DNA from: Candidatus Bathyarchaeota archaeon
Lineage (GTDB): Archaea; Thermoproteota; Bathyarchaeia; TCS64
Direction of reading: 5' to 3'
Assembly (NCBI GenBank): GCA_016934355.1
Contig: JAFGTA010000098.1
Location: forward strand, 1 to 45,075
DNA: 45,075 nt
Made by a program: the position numbers and the translations under genes
Notes under the pieces: model-generated
The model's input: only the letters and a program-made list of their open reading frames with translations
Database searches by the model: none
What the model was told of the DNA's origin: nothing
In this document: in pieces, positions 1-8,402 of the stretch
Layout of the letters: each line of letters starts with the position of its first letter
Numbering within the stretch: position 1 is the first letter of the stretch

Positions 1-1730
1 ATGGCCTCGTAGGGGCAGACGCTTCTGCAGATTCCGCATTTGCCGCAGTTCGCCTCGTCCACTGTGGGGGTGTTCGACTTCTTCTCCACGTGTGTCCGTA
101 GGTAGGCGCCGCCCATGAACGCGGCTGCGCCGGCCTGTGCTATGCTGTCCGGGATGTTCTTGGGGCCCGAGCAGGTGCCGGCTATATAGACGCCGGGGGC
201 GCGGGTCGTGATGTTGGCGACCTTCTCATCGATCTCCTTCATGAAGCCCGCGTCCGTTAGCTCGACGCTGAACAGCTCCGCCACATCGGCTGAGCCTACG
301 CTGGGCTCCATGCCCGTGGCGAGGACCAGCAGGTCCGCGTCCAGGCTCTGGGCATTCCCCGCGCCGTCGCTGTACTCGACGCCCAGGGCGTCGCCGTGGG
401 GCGAGACGTGAAGTATGTCGCCGTGGACGAAGCCCACGCCCAGCCTCTTGGCCTCGTTGTACATGGCCTCGAAGCCGTAGCCGCTTGCCCTGATGTCCCT
501 ATAGAGGACTGTGATGTCGGCGGACGGCTCCTTGAGCTTCTTGATGACGGTGGCGTGCTTGATGGACGCCATACAGCAGTACTTGCTGCAGTCTGGGTTG
601 TACTCCGGGTCACGGCTGCCGACGCACTGGACCATGACGACCCTGCGCGGCGGCTTGCCGTCGCTCGGCCTCAGCACCCTGCCGCCCGTCGGCCCCAGGG
701 GGTCGAGGAGGCGGGCTAGTTGGTACTGGGTGATGACGTTTGGGAGCCCGTAGCCCCACTTGGGTATGCCGGTGGGGTCGAAGTCCTTGAAACCCGTGGC
801 GAGTACCACCGAGCCGACCTCGATGGTCTTCTCGCCCTCGGGCTCGTCGAACCCCATGAGCCCCGCCGGGAAGACGCTTGCGCAGCTCCCGCACTTGGAC
901 TCCATGACTGATTTGAGCGCCTCCTTGGCGCCGCCCGCCCGGTAGACCAGCTTGTAGCCTTTGCCTCCCTTAACCGGGATGGCCTCGACGGGGGTCCCCT
1001 TCTTAGCCTTCGGCTCCATGTCGAGGGTGACGGGGGTCTTCACGTACGTGACCTTGAATCCCTTCGGGGTCCTCTCGACGCTCTCAACCTCGCTGCCGAC
1101 GTGGTATGTTATCCCCGGCTTGGTGAGCATGGATATCATCTGGGGCCCGCGTAGACACATGGTACAGTCCTCCTCTGGGAACGTCTTGCTGATGAGCGTC
1201 ATGGCCCCGCCTATGGTGGGCTTCCTCTCTACGACGTGCACCTTGTAGCCCTGATCGGCGAGCTCGCTCGCCGCAGTCAGGCCGGCTACTCCGGCGCCGA
1301 CTACCAGCGCCTCCTGACTCCTTTCGTATGAGATCGTCTCGGTGGGGGCGACGCTGTACGCCTTCTCGACCGCCGCCTTGAGCAGCATCTTGGCCTTACG
1401 GGTCGCCTCCTCCTTGTCTGGGTGCACCCAGGCCAGTTGCTCCTTGGCGTTGACTATGACGAGGTTCTCCGGGTCCAGCCCGGCCTCCTCCAGCACCGCC
1501 TCAAGCGGTTTCTGGCAGACGCTGCGGGTGCACGCGAAGACCACCACCTTCTGGGAGCCCTGTGACACGGCCTCTACCAGATCGTCCTTCACGGACTTTG
1601 TGCACGCGGCGTCCGTGGTTATTATCTCCGTGACGCCCTGCGTGGCCCGTAAAAAGTTCTTGAGCTCGTCGATATCCAGCCTCTCGTCGAGGACGCCGCC
1701 GCACGTGCAGAAAATCACCTGTGCGCTCAT
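1..1730 (-). CDS. hdrA: HdrA-type CoB-CoM heterodisulfide reductase iron-sulfur/FAD subunit, C-terminus beyond window
   Basis: About 576 codons read from an ATG at 1730 and leave the window at base 1, so the C-terminus is missing. HdrA is the FAD-binding electron-bifurcating subunit that passes hydrogenase electrons to ferredoxin and heterodisulfide. Visible: an N-terminal CTCGG motif near residue 8, a dinucleotide-binding GAGVAGL at about residue 145, EEDCTMCLRGPQM, a QCVGSR segment followed by a Cys cluster (PDCSKYCC), a second FAD-side motif VLATGMEPS, and at the edge a ferredoxin motif CGKCGICRSVCP. The ATG directly follows the mvhA stop (1731), so it is translated from the same operon. 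Family assignment is strong. Partner HdrBC and MvhD are not in view. Confidence 0.93.
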   Translation of the reverse strand, partial: MSAQVIFCTCGGVLDERLDIDELKNFLRATQGVTEIITTDAACTKSVKDDLVEAVSQGSQKVVVFACTRSVCQKPLEAVLEEAGLDPENLVIVNAKEQLAWVHPDKEEATRKAKMLLKAAVEKAYSVAPTETISYERSQEALVVGAGVAGLTAASELADQGYKVHVVERKPTIGGAMTLISKTFPEEDCTMCLRGPQMISMLTKPGITYHVGSEVESVERTPKGFKVTYVKTPVTLDMEPKAKKGTPVEAIPVKGGKGYKLVYRAGGAKEALKSVMESKCGSCASVFPAGLMGFDEPEGEKTIEVGSVVLATGFKDFDPTGIPKWGYGLPNVITQYQLARLLDPLGPTGGRVLRPSDGKPPRRVVMVQCVGSRDPEYNPDCSKYCCMASIKHATVIKKLKEPSADITVLYRDIRASGYGFEAMYNEAKRLGVGFVHGDILHVSPHGDALGVEYSDGAGNAQSLDADLLVLATGMEPSVGSADVAELFSVELTDAGFMKEIDEKVANITTRAPGVYIAGTCSGPKNIPDSIAQAGAAAFMGGAYLRTHVEKKSNTPTVDEANCGKCGICRSVCPYEA

Positions 1731-3134
1731 CTAGGCAACCTCCTTGACCTCGACCGCGCTGCCATCCACCTCGATATCGAAGTCCACCATGTGTACGCTG
1801 CAACTGGTGCACGGATCATAGGCCCTGACTATCTTCTCAAGCCGCCAGCACGCGTCGGCACGGGTCGCGGGGTCAGCTATCTCGGAGGCGAACCTCTTAG
1901 CGTTCTCGTACAGGTCCTGCTGGATGAGAGGGTGGTTGTACGTCGTCGGGGCCATGATGTTGGCGTAGCGGATCAACCCGTTGTCGTCGATGACGTAGTG
2001 GTGGGTGAGTATGCCTCGGGGCGCCTCGATGAACGACGCGCCCTCGCCTCCCCTGCTCTTCACTGGGACCCTGATGTCCTCGCCGAGTATGCCGGGGTCC
2101 TCAAGCATGGCTAGGACCTCCTCCTGGCCAGCTACGAGCTCGGGTATCCGGGCGAGGTTGAAGCCCTGTACCTGAAGGCAGGTGCGTGGGAACAGTTCTA
2201 GGTATCGTTCCTCGTACTCACGGGCCACGGGGAACGGCATCTGTTTGGCGACGTTGAGCCGCGCCAGCGGGCCGACCCTTATGATGCCGCTTACGCCCTC
2301 GGGCTTGTAGTACGGCACCTTGGTGCTGCTGTGCTCCCAAACCGCCTCCCTGATGTACTCGTAGTACTTGGAGGGGTTGAACCGGGCCAGCTCCTTCCCA
2401 GATGGCCCTATGATCCTTCCGTCGCCGTCGTAGACGTCGTAGTCGCACTGTGGGCCCTTGACGAGTGCCATGAAGTTGGTCTCCACGTCCGGGAACTGGC
2501 TGCACGTCAACGTGTCTTTCTCGTAGATGTCGAAGACGAAGTCGGCGTAGACCTTCATCAGCTCCAGCACCTCTTTGCCCTCCTCGATGAGCTCGTCTCG
2601 GCGCTGCTCCTTGAGGCGGAGCGTCTGGCCGCCGGGCACACTGGTGACCACCTGTACTATCCTGCCACCGGTAGCCTCCACCACCTTGTTACCATAAGCA
2701 TGAATCTTGAGCGCCGCCTTCCCCAGGTCCGGGTACTTGCCCATGAGGGCTATGAAGTTTCTACTATCGGGCGGCAGCCCAGCGAGGTCGGGTACGGCGA
2801 GGAACGCGCTGTGTAGGCTGTGGCTGGTCACGAACCCGCCTGCGTTCATCAGCCGCCTTAGCTTCAGCGCCGTCTCAGGCGGCGTAACGCCCCACGCGTC
2901 CTCTATCGCCTTCACGGCGGCGAGGTGGTGGCTGACGTAGCAGATGCCGCAGATGCGCTGTGTGAGCCGGGGCGCCTCCTCGGCTCGTTTACCTGTGAGG
3001 AGGTACTCGAAGAACCTTGGCGCCACCGTTATCTGGAACTTGAGGTCGTGCAACTGGTTGTCCTTGACCTCGACCTTTATCTTCCCCATCCCCTCGATCC
3101 TTGTGAGGGGGTCAATCTCCACTATCTCTGTCAT
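1731..3134 (-). CDS. mvhA: F420-non-reducing [NiFe]-hydrogenase large subunit (MvhA-like)
   Basis: 467 aa. This subunit carries the Ni-Fe site that oxidises H2. The N-terminal RICGICYVSHH motif (C62, C65) and the C-terminal DPCTSCSVH motif (C442, C445) supply the four cysteine ligands. About 20 residues follow the last motif, as in precursors trimmed by a maturation protease. The ATG at 3134 overlaps the mvhG stop by 4 nt (ATGA), and hdrA begins one base after its stop, so G, A and HdrA are translationally coupled. In methanogens MvhADG docks on HdrABC and feeds electrons into HdrA. The Mvh-type rather than Frh-type call rests on this linkage and is an inference. Confidence 0.93.
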   Translation of the reverse strand: MTEIVEIDPLTRIEGMGKIKVEVKDNQLHDLKFQITVAPRFFEYLLTGKRAEEAPRLTQRICGICYVSHHLAAVKAIEDAWGVTPPETALKLRRLMNAGGFVTSHSLHSAFLAVPDLAGLPPDSRNFIALMGKYPDLGKAALKIHAYGNKVVEATGGRIVQVVTSVPGGQTLRLKEQRRDELIEEGKEVLELMKVYADFVFDIYEKDTLTCSQFPDVETNFMALVKGPQCDYDVYDGDGRIIGPSGKELARFNPSKYYEYIREAVWEHSSTKVPYYKPEGVSGIIRVGPLARLNVAKQMPFPVAREYEERYLELFPRTCLQVQGFNLARIPELVAGQEEVLAMLEDPGILGEDIRVPVKSRGGEGASFIEAPRGILTHHYVIDDNGLIRYANIMAPTTYNHPLIQQDLYENAKRFASEIADPATRADACWRLEKIVRAYDPCTSCSVHMVDFDIEVDGSAVEVKEVA

Positions 3135-4000
3135 CTCTTCTTCCTCCTCGCTAGCTCGGCCACCACGCTCTCGGCGTAGGTGAACCTGTAGAGCATGGCG
3201 CTGTACAGGTTGGGGTCGAACTCGTCCTTCAGCTGTGTGAGCAGCCCCGTCATGGCGTCTATCATCGCCATCCCCTGGTCGTCCACATCAAGACAGGAGC
3301 CCCTGCAGCCCTCGCAGGTGTTGCCCGACTGGGGGCACGGTGCGCCGCAGCCGCCCATGGTGGCGGGGCCCAGGCAGAAGAAGCCCTGCTCCAGCAGGCA
3401 CCTGTCGGGGTCCGGTATCTCCTCGTGGATGCGTTTGAGGGACGTCTCGTACTCGCCCAGCCGTTCACGTGGGCAGTCGTCGCATACCTGGGTGCTGTTT
3501 ATCTCGGGCTCCTTGCCGCCCAGCAGAGAGACGAGGGTGTTGGCTATGTCTGTGACCTCGGGCGGGCACCCGGGTATCACGTAGTCTACGTCGACGAAGT
3601 GCTTGAGGGGGTGCTGCTCTGGCAGCGTCTCAAGGTGCGTCGGGATGGTGCCCTTGTCGGTGCCGCGGTGGTTGTTGTATATCTCGTTCATGAGCTCCTT
3701 GCCGGGCCTGAGGTTCGCCAGCCCGGGGATGCCGCCGAAGGCGGCGCAGGCGCCCAGCGCGATGACCACCTTGGACTTCTCGCGGATGTCCTTTATCGTC
3801 TCCTCCTCGTGTGTGTTCCGTATTCCCCCCTCGACTATTGCCACGTCGATGCCGCCGGGTATCTCCTTGGCGTCGATTAGGGTCGGGGCGTAAATGAGCT
3901 CGTTCGCCGCGAGGATGTCCACCAAGGCCCCATGGAGGCCCAGAGCGGCTACCTGGCAGCCGCTGTCTCCGGCCAGCCCGATTAATAATATTCTTGCCAT
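3131..4000 (-). CDS. mvhG: F420-non-reducing [NiFe]-hydrogenase small subunit (MvhG-like)
   Basis: 289 aa small subunit that wires the Ni-Fe site to HdrA through iron-sulfur clusters. Recognisable blocks are EGGIRNTHEEE, ALGACAAFGGIPG, VIPGCPPE, CDDCPRERLGEY and a Cys-rich stretch (CLGPATMGGCGAPCPQSGNTCEGCRGSC) for the medial and distal clusters. The N-terminal proximal-cluster motif, usually CxxC, reads D12-S-G-C15, so the first Cys is an Asp. An Asp is also present in the LIDAKEIP segment, where FrhG-type subunits are known to use Asp. First gene of the operon, with a leader of roughly 75-100 nt containing a palindrome. Confidence 0.92.
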   Translation of the reverse strand: MARILLIGLAGDSGCQVAALGLHGALVDILAANELIYAPTLIDAKEIPGGIDVAIVEGGIRNTHEEETIKDIREKSKVVIALGACAAFGGIPGLANLRPGKELMNEIYNNHRGTDKGTIPTHLETLPEQHPLKHFVDVDYVIPGCPPEVTDIANTLVSLLGGKEPEINSTQVCDDCPRERLGEYETSLKRIHEEIPDPDRCLLEQGFFCLGPATMGGCGAPCPQSGNTCEGCRGSCLDVDDQGMAMIDAMTGLLTQLKDEFDPNLYSAMLYRFTYAESVVAELARRKKR

Positions 4001-4048
4001 GTCATCTCCTGCCTAAACTTGAACGTACTGAGCCCAGAGGCCCATGCA

Positions 4049-4064
4049 TGAAGGCGCGCCTTCA
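4049..4064. repeat. perfect 16-bp palindrome in the mvhG leader
   Basis: TGAAGGCGCGCCTTCA equals its own reverse complement. It lies between the predicted promoter and the mvhG start, so it could be an operator for a dimeric regulator or a hairpin in the 5' UTR. The position is seen; the role is inferred. Confidence 0.6.
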
Positions 4065-4095
4065 CGTTTTCCATGTTTCTTAGGCACTCTGGGAA

Positions 4096-4136
4096 TCTTA
4101 TATGGGTTTAAATGCAATCATATATTGTTTTCGACC
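4096..4136 (-). promoter_or_regulatory. probable promoter of the mvhG-mvhA-hdrA operon
   Basis: Read on the minus strand, a BRE-like CGAAAAC (4126-4132) is followed by the TATA-like AATATATG (4119-4126). This predicts a start near 4095 and a leader of about 95 nt. A second TATA-like CATATAAG lies at about 4096-4103. Confidence 0.5.
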
Positions 4137-4201
4137 ATCAGATTTGGCGGAAAATACAGGCACCCCATCAATAAATACTGAGGCACGGATAACTAGTGGA
4201 C

Positions 4202-4582
4202 TTATCTCTTGTCGGTCAGGTAGCGTATGACCTGCTCAACGTCGCCCTCTATGTTGACCTGAATCGGCCCCATGGGGTCCTCGCCCTGGAGGTTCAGCGA
4301 GACGTGGCCCGCGTAAGCTGCCTGCCTGTTGAGGCCGAAGCTGAGGCGGTCTTCATCCGTCCAGCGGGTGAGCACCCTCTTCAGGGTGTCCCTGATCCTG
4401 TCCTGGGCGATCCTGTTCCTGAAGTCGCTGAGGGCCTCCACGCCGTCCAGCTTAGCCGATATAGTCATCTCGTCGGCGTCTGTGTCGAGGGCGATCTCCC
4501 CGAACAGTTTGGTGATGGCCTCCTCCACCTTCTTGGGGTCCTCTGTGGGCTTAAGCCCTGCCCTAATCCATGTCACCGTCAA
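4202..4582 (-). CDS. UPF0201 family RNA-binding-domain protein
   Basis: About 126 aa archaeal conserved protein. The sequence (ALSDFRNRI.QDRIRDTLKRVL, LSFGLNRQAAYAGHVSL) fits the UPF0201 family that in archaea sits beside UPF0200. It is predicted to bind RNA but has no established reaction. The start is either TTG at 4582 or GTG at 4576; both overlap the end of the UPF0200 gene, indicating coupled translation. Third gene of the 5864-4202 operon. No membrane segment is seen. Confidence 0.85.
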   Translation of the reverse strand: MTVTWIRAGLKPTEDPKKVEEAITKLFGEIALDTDADEMTISAKLDGVEALSDFRNRIAQDRIRDTLKRVLTRWTDEDRLSFGLNRQAAYAGHVSLNLQGEDPMGPIQVNIEGDVEQVIRYLTDKR

Positions 4583-5129
4583 GGGTCCTCAGCTTCCGCA
4601 GCAGTGCGTCGAGGCTCCTCTCCAGGGTGTCCACGCCGTTCTCGTTGGTGATAATGTAGTTGGACATGGCTATGGCGTTGCCCATGCCGAAGCCGAGCTC
4701 CCTGTGGTCTCGCTCCCTGAACACCTGCCGGTTCGTCGGGTCGTCGCTCCGGCCCCTGTTCTTGAGCCGCGTGTACCGTGTCTCGGGCGACGCGTGGACG
4801 GCGACCATGTAGATGTCGAAAGCCTCCTCGAAGGCGTAGACCTCGTCGAGGCTTCTGATGCCGTCGAGGGCTACCCTGTTGTTGGGCTCACCGATGATGA
4901 GGGGCACGCATTTCCGCGCCACGGCGGCGTCGCCCCCGGTCTTACGGATGTCCTCCGCCATCCAGCCCAGGTTCTCGGGCGTCGGCTCAAGGTTCCTCAT
5001 CCTGACCTCGTGCCTTATCACGTCCCCCATGGTGAAGACGGTGTACCCCCTGTCCCTGAGCAGGTCCGCGAGGGTCGTCTTCCCCGAGCCAGCCATCCCC
5101 GTGATGAGCAGCAGCCTTCGTTTAGCCAT
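4563..5129 (-). CDS. UPF0200 family P-loop nucleotide kinase-like protein
   Basis: 188 aa. A Walker A motif GMAGSGKTTL lies near residues 11-20, then FTMGDVIRHE in a nucleoside-monophosphate-kinase layout, a LID-like segment NRGRSDDPTN, and NYIITNENG late in the protein, where UPF0200 proteins usually have a similar motif. The family resembles dephospho-CoA/adenylate kinases and is often named CMP/AMP kinase-like; the true substrate is unknown. ATG at 5129 directly abuts the stop of the radical-SAM gene (5130), so it is the middle gene of that operon. Cytoplasmic. Confidence 0.88.
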   Translation of the reverse strand: MAKRRLLLITGMAGSGKTTLADLLRDRGYTVFTMGDVIRHEVRMRNLEPTPENLGWMAEDIRKTGGDAAVARKCVPLIIGEPNNRVALDGIRSLDEVYAFEEAFDIYMVAVHASPETRYTRLKNRGRSDDPTNRQVFRERDHRELGFGMGNAIAMSNYIITNENGVDTLERSLDALLRKLRTLDGDMD

Positions 5130-5864
5130 CTAAGGTATCCTCTCAAGTCCCCCGAAACGGGTTTTTATATGCACCGGTTCCATGCCGGCTGCGAGGGCCG
5201 ACTCAGCCAGCTCGACGAGGCGCTCCCTTGTAGGCGACTCCATCTCCTTCAGCTCAGGGGAGAGCACTTCCCCGTGGTTGTCGAACTGCTGTAGATAGTA
5301 GACGTCCGCGTAGTCCTTGATGCCCGCGGCGATCCTCGATATGAAGTCCGCGTCGTCGGACACCGTGGGCGCCACAGTGGTCCGCGCCTCGACCTCGATA
5401 CCCAGCTCCCTGCTGAGCATGAGCGTCTTCTTCACCGACTCGCTGAACACGCCTCCGAGCCCGGGTATCCCAGACACCCTGCCGTAGTCCTCGGGCGTCA
5501 GCGGCGCCTTTACGTCGAGGGCGATCCTGTCAACTAGCCCCGTCCCGAGGACCCTCTCAGCCGCCTCGTAGATTGTGCCGTTGGTGTCCAGCATCAGCTT
5601 GAGCCCCCACTCCTTGACCAGCCCCGCCGCCGCTATGACGGCGTCAGGCTGAAGCGTCGGCTCTCCGCCTGTGAACACGACGGCGTCCAGCTGGGGCACG
5701 GGCTCCATGCCTATCTTGATCCTCTCCTCGATGTAGTCCAGACCCACCTCTGTCCCCGAGTCCACCGGGAGAAGCGCGCTGTTCTGGCAGTACGGGCACC
5801 TGATGTTGCACCCCGCGAAGAAGACTACCATGGACACGTTGCCGTACCAGTCCACAGTAGACAT
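5130..5864 (-). CDS. radical SAM protein, anaerobic ribonucleotide reductase activase-like
   Basis: 244 aa. The radical-SAM Cys motif is C-NIR-C-PY-C (FAGCNIRCPYCQN, about residues 17-29), followed by FTGGEPTLQPD near residue 66 and DVKAPL in the middle. This matches the archaeal activase group, whose members install a glycyl radical on class III ribonucleotide reductase or a related enzyme; no such partner is in view. The in-frame codons upstream of the ATG read LRLGGITD, which resembles the usual N-terminus of this family, but no standard start codon is present there, so the true start could be non-canonical. First gene of the operon with UPF0200 and UPF0201. Confidence 0.85.
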   Translation of the reverse strand: MSTVDWYGNVSMVVFFAGCNIRCPYCQNSALLPVDSGTEVGLDYIEERIKIGMEPVPQLDAVVFTGGEPTLQPDAVIAAAGLVKEWGLKLMLDTNGTIYEAAERVLGTGLVDRIALDVKAPLTPEDYGRVSGIPGLGGVFSESVKKTLMLSRELGIEVEARTTVAPTVSDDADFISRIAAGIKDYADVYYLQQFDNHGEVLSPELKEMESPTRERLVELAESALAAGMEPVHIKTRFGGLERIP

Positions 5865-5939
5865 GTCTGTTATCCCGCCCAGCCTCAGAAATCAGCCCCC
5901 CGATATCATCCATGACATGTAGCCACGGTTTTTCAAGGT

Positions 5940-6812
5940 TTAGGCGAGAGCCCCCAAGAGGTAGACCCCCACAAATATGATCAGCGAGCCCACGACCCTG
6001 ACGCCGCCGTACCTCTCCCTGAGCATGACGACGCCTAGCGCGGCGCCGAGGACGACACTCACCTGCCTCAACGCGAGAATATAGCTCACCTGCGCGAGGC
6101 TCATCGCGACAAGCACCAGCATGTAGCCCCCCTTCATCAGCGCACCCGCGACGGAGACCCTCACGGCGGATCCCCTCAGCTCAGCCCTGACGACGGCGAT
6201 GCCCCTGCGCCTCAGAGTCACGGCTGTCAGCATCCCGGTGATGACGAAGCCCAGCCAGAACGAGTAAAGCAGCGGGTCCACCGCGGTTACTCCGAGCTTG
6301 TCCGATATCGAGTAAACCGTGGTCCCGAGGGCGGCCACAAGAGCGTACCGCGACGCGGGGGCGCCGAGAGCCTTCAGCGGCTTCACCATCTCCTCCCTAC
6401 CCCAGCCCCTCAGGTGTAACACATAGACCCCCACGAAGATCAGCGCTATCCCCGCGAGCCCCCACCCGGTGATCCTCTCCCCGAGCACGGCGTAGGCGGC
6501 CAACGCCACGAACATGGGGGAAGAACGGGCTACGGGGTACACGACGCTGAGGTCCCCCGTCTCATAAGCCTTCCCGAGGGCTAGGAAGTACACCGTCTCG
6601 GCGACGCCGCTCACCAACAGGAAAGGCATGATCTCCAGCGGCAGCCAAATCTCCGGCAGTATCACGTAGAAGACCGGTAGGAACAGGACGAGACTGAACA
6701 CGTTCAGCAGAAGCATGAACGACTCCTTGTCCCGGGCCGCCTTAGCCACGTAGTTCCACAGCGCGTGGGACACCGCGGAAGCCATCACGAGGGCAAAAGG
6801 CACAGCGTCCAA
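5940..6812 (-). CDS. EamA/DMT-superfamily transporter
   Basis: 290 aa, with about ten hydrophobic helices in two halves, as in drug/metabolite transporters (EamA repeats). Motifs such as GVAETVYFLALGKAYETGDLSVVYPVARSSP in the first half and LRQVSVVLGAALGVVMLRE in the second are typical. It starts at a TTG (6812) seven bases after the PHP gene stop, so it is likely cotranscribed with it. The exported or imported metabolite cannot be read from the sequence. Confidence 0.88.
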   Translation of the reverse strand: MDAVPFALVMASAVSHALWNYVAKAARDKESFMLLLNVFSLVLFLPVFYVILPEIWLPLEIMPFLLVSGVAETVYFLALGKAYETGDLSVVYPVARSSPMFVALAAYAVLGERITGWGLAGIALIFVGVYVLHLRGWGREEMVKPLKALGAPASRYALVAALGTTVYSISDKLGVTAVDPLLYSFWLGFVITGMLTAVTLRRRGIAVVRAELRGSAVRVSVAGALMKGGYMLVLVAMSLAQVSYILALRQVSVVLGAALGVVMLRERYGGVRVVGSLIIFVGVYLLGALA

Positions 6813-6818
6813 GACGGG

Positions 6819-7733
6819 TCAACTATACTGGTAGATGGGGTTACTCCACGCCCTCCGACCATACTCGTCGGTGACCTGCACTCGTATGTAGAGCTCCCGG
6901 GGCGAAGGCCTGTACGAAGCCTCTGTGAACAGCCCCTCCGGCGCCTTGTAGCACAACCCGCGGCACGGCAGCGAAACGAACGCCATCTTCTTCACAGGCG
7001 AAGACTCCACACGTATGACCCCGTCCTCCACCTCAATGCACTTGAGCTCGGGCCCCTGCGACGCGTAGAAGAGCCCCCTCTTCACGCTATCCAGGATGGA
7101 CTCCTCCGTCGGCTCCTCTGACATCACGTTAATCCAGCCGCCGCAGGCGTCGCTGGGAAGCAGCTCCCGGGTCCTGCTGTGGGCGTCGTCCACCGCGAAG
7201 CCCAAGGGGTGCCGAAGCGAGGTGAGCAGCCCGTCCCAGTGCTGAGCAGAGTCGCCGCGGTCGTTCAGCAGCTCGCAGGTGTGGTTATAGACCTCGACGC
7301 CGCAGTACCTTTTCAGAGCCAGCAGCTCTGCGTGGGTCAGCCCGGACCAGTAGGGGTGCGCGATGACAGCGACGCCGCCCTGGGCGTTGATGAGGTCGAT
7401 GACCCTCTGCGGGTTCTCGTCGGGGTCCGCCTCTCTCACCGCCACGGGCTCCTGTATGCCGAGGGCTATGATGTGGTAGAGGCTGCCCGCCGAGGTTGAG
7501 CCCACGCTCACCTCCTGCCCCTGTATCATGGCGAAGCCGGCGGAGGCTAGGCCACGGGTGTCTATGTACTTGCCGTGGTCGGTTATGGCGAGGAAGCCGT
7601 AGCCGGCGCGGCGGTAGAGGTCGACGTGCTCCTCGGGAGTCAGGTGGCCGTCCGAGTGCACCGTGTGGGTGTGAAGGTTGCCGCGGCGCCATTTTCCGGG
7701 CGCTGTGAATGGGTCCGAGAATCTAAACATCAA
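6819..7733 (-). CDS. PHP-domain metal-dependent phosphoesterase
   Basis: About 304 aa. The N-terminal motif NLHTHTVHSDG (H21, H23, D28) plus AITDHG, IAHPYW and FAVDDAHS are the metal-binding blocks of the polymerase-and-histidinol-phosphatase (PHP) fold, in the CehA/TrpH-like group of small phosphoesterases. The start is TTG 7733 or, more likely, the adjacent ATG 7730. It is divergent from the thpR gene across about 80 bp and heads a pair with the EamA transporter. Substrate unknown. Confidence 0.85.
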   Translation of the reverse strand: MMFRFSDPFTAPGKWRRGNLHTHTVHSDGHLTPEEHVDLYRRAGYGFLAITDHGKYIDTRGLASAGFAMIQGQEVSVGSTSAGSLYHIIALGIQEPVAVREADPDENPQRVIDLINAQGGVAVIAHPYWSGLTHAELLALKRYCGVEVYNHTCELLNDRGDSAQHWDGLLTSLRHPLGFAVDDAHSRTRELLPSDACGGWINVMSEEPTEESILDSVKRGLFYASQGPELKCIEVEDGVIRVESSPVKKMAFVSLPCRGLCYKAPEGLFTEASYRPSPRELYIRVQVTDEYGRRAWSNPIYQYS

Positions 7734-7815
7734 ATGGTGTCGAGTCTACTATGGCTGAAGGGTATATGGTTCTTCCCCAAGGCTTATTCCCCGGCGCAGC
7801 GGAGTCTTCTCCGCC

Positions 7816-8379
7816 ATGAGTGTAAGGTGCTTCGTCGCCGTGGAGTGCAGCTCGGACAAGCTAGCCACGAGGTTCCAGGAGGCAAGGAGGAGGCTCGAAT
7901 CCACACAGGGAGACGTCAAGTTCGTGGAGCCCGAGAACATCCATCTCACCCTAAAGTTCCTCGGCGAGATAGAGCAGAGCCGCGTCGACGAGGCAGTGGA
8001 GGCAGTAAAGTCCACGAGCTTCAAGCCGTTCACCGTCATGATCGAGGGCGTAGGCGCCTTCCCCAACCTGAGGAGGCCCCGAGTGGTCTGGGCGGGCATA
8101 ACCGAGGGGGTCACGGAGTTCGTGGAGATATGGAAGTCCACGGACCTAAGGCTGAGCAAGCTGGGGTTCGAGCGTGAGCGGCGGGGGTTCAGCCCTCACA
8201 TTACCATCGGCAGAGTCAGGAGCGGCCGCAACAGGGACAGGCTAGCCGAGGAGATAGCCGCCCTAGGTGACTTCGAGTTCGGCCGCCTACAGGTGGACAG
8301 GATCAAGCTGAAGAGAAGCGTCCTCACGCCGCAGGGCCCAATCTACTCGACGCTCGCCGAGTCCACACAGGACCAGTAG
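7816..8379 (+). CDS. thpR: RNA 2',3'-cyclic phosphodiesterase (2'-5' RNA ligase family)
   Basis: 187 aa. Two HxT motifs, HLTLKFLG (H43) and HITIGRV (H128), form the active site of the 2H phosphoesterase fold. The N-terminal MSVRCFVAVE is typical of the ThpR/LigT subfamily. In vitro these enzymes hydrolyse 2',3'-cyclic phosphates and can join tRNA halves; the cellular role is less certain. It is followed 23 bp later by the CCA-adding enzyme on the same strand, a known archaeal linkage around tRNA processing. Confidence 0.92.
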   Translation: MSVRCFVAVECSSDKLATRFQEARRRLESTQGDVKFVEPENIHLTLKFLGEIEQSRVDEAVEAVKSTSFKPFTVMIEGVGAFPNLRRPRVVWAGITEGVTEFVEIWKSTDLRLSKLGFERERRGFSPHITIGRVRSGRNRDRLAEEIAALGDFEFGRLQVDRIKLKRSVLTPQGPIYSTLAESTQDQ

Positions 8380-8402
8380 ATATTTCAGTCGATCCATCCA
8401 AT

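Noticed and set aside
4329..5294. 321-codon plus-strand open frame
   Set aside because: Antisense shadow of UPF0201, UPF0200 and the activase gene; no promoter and composition atypical.
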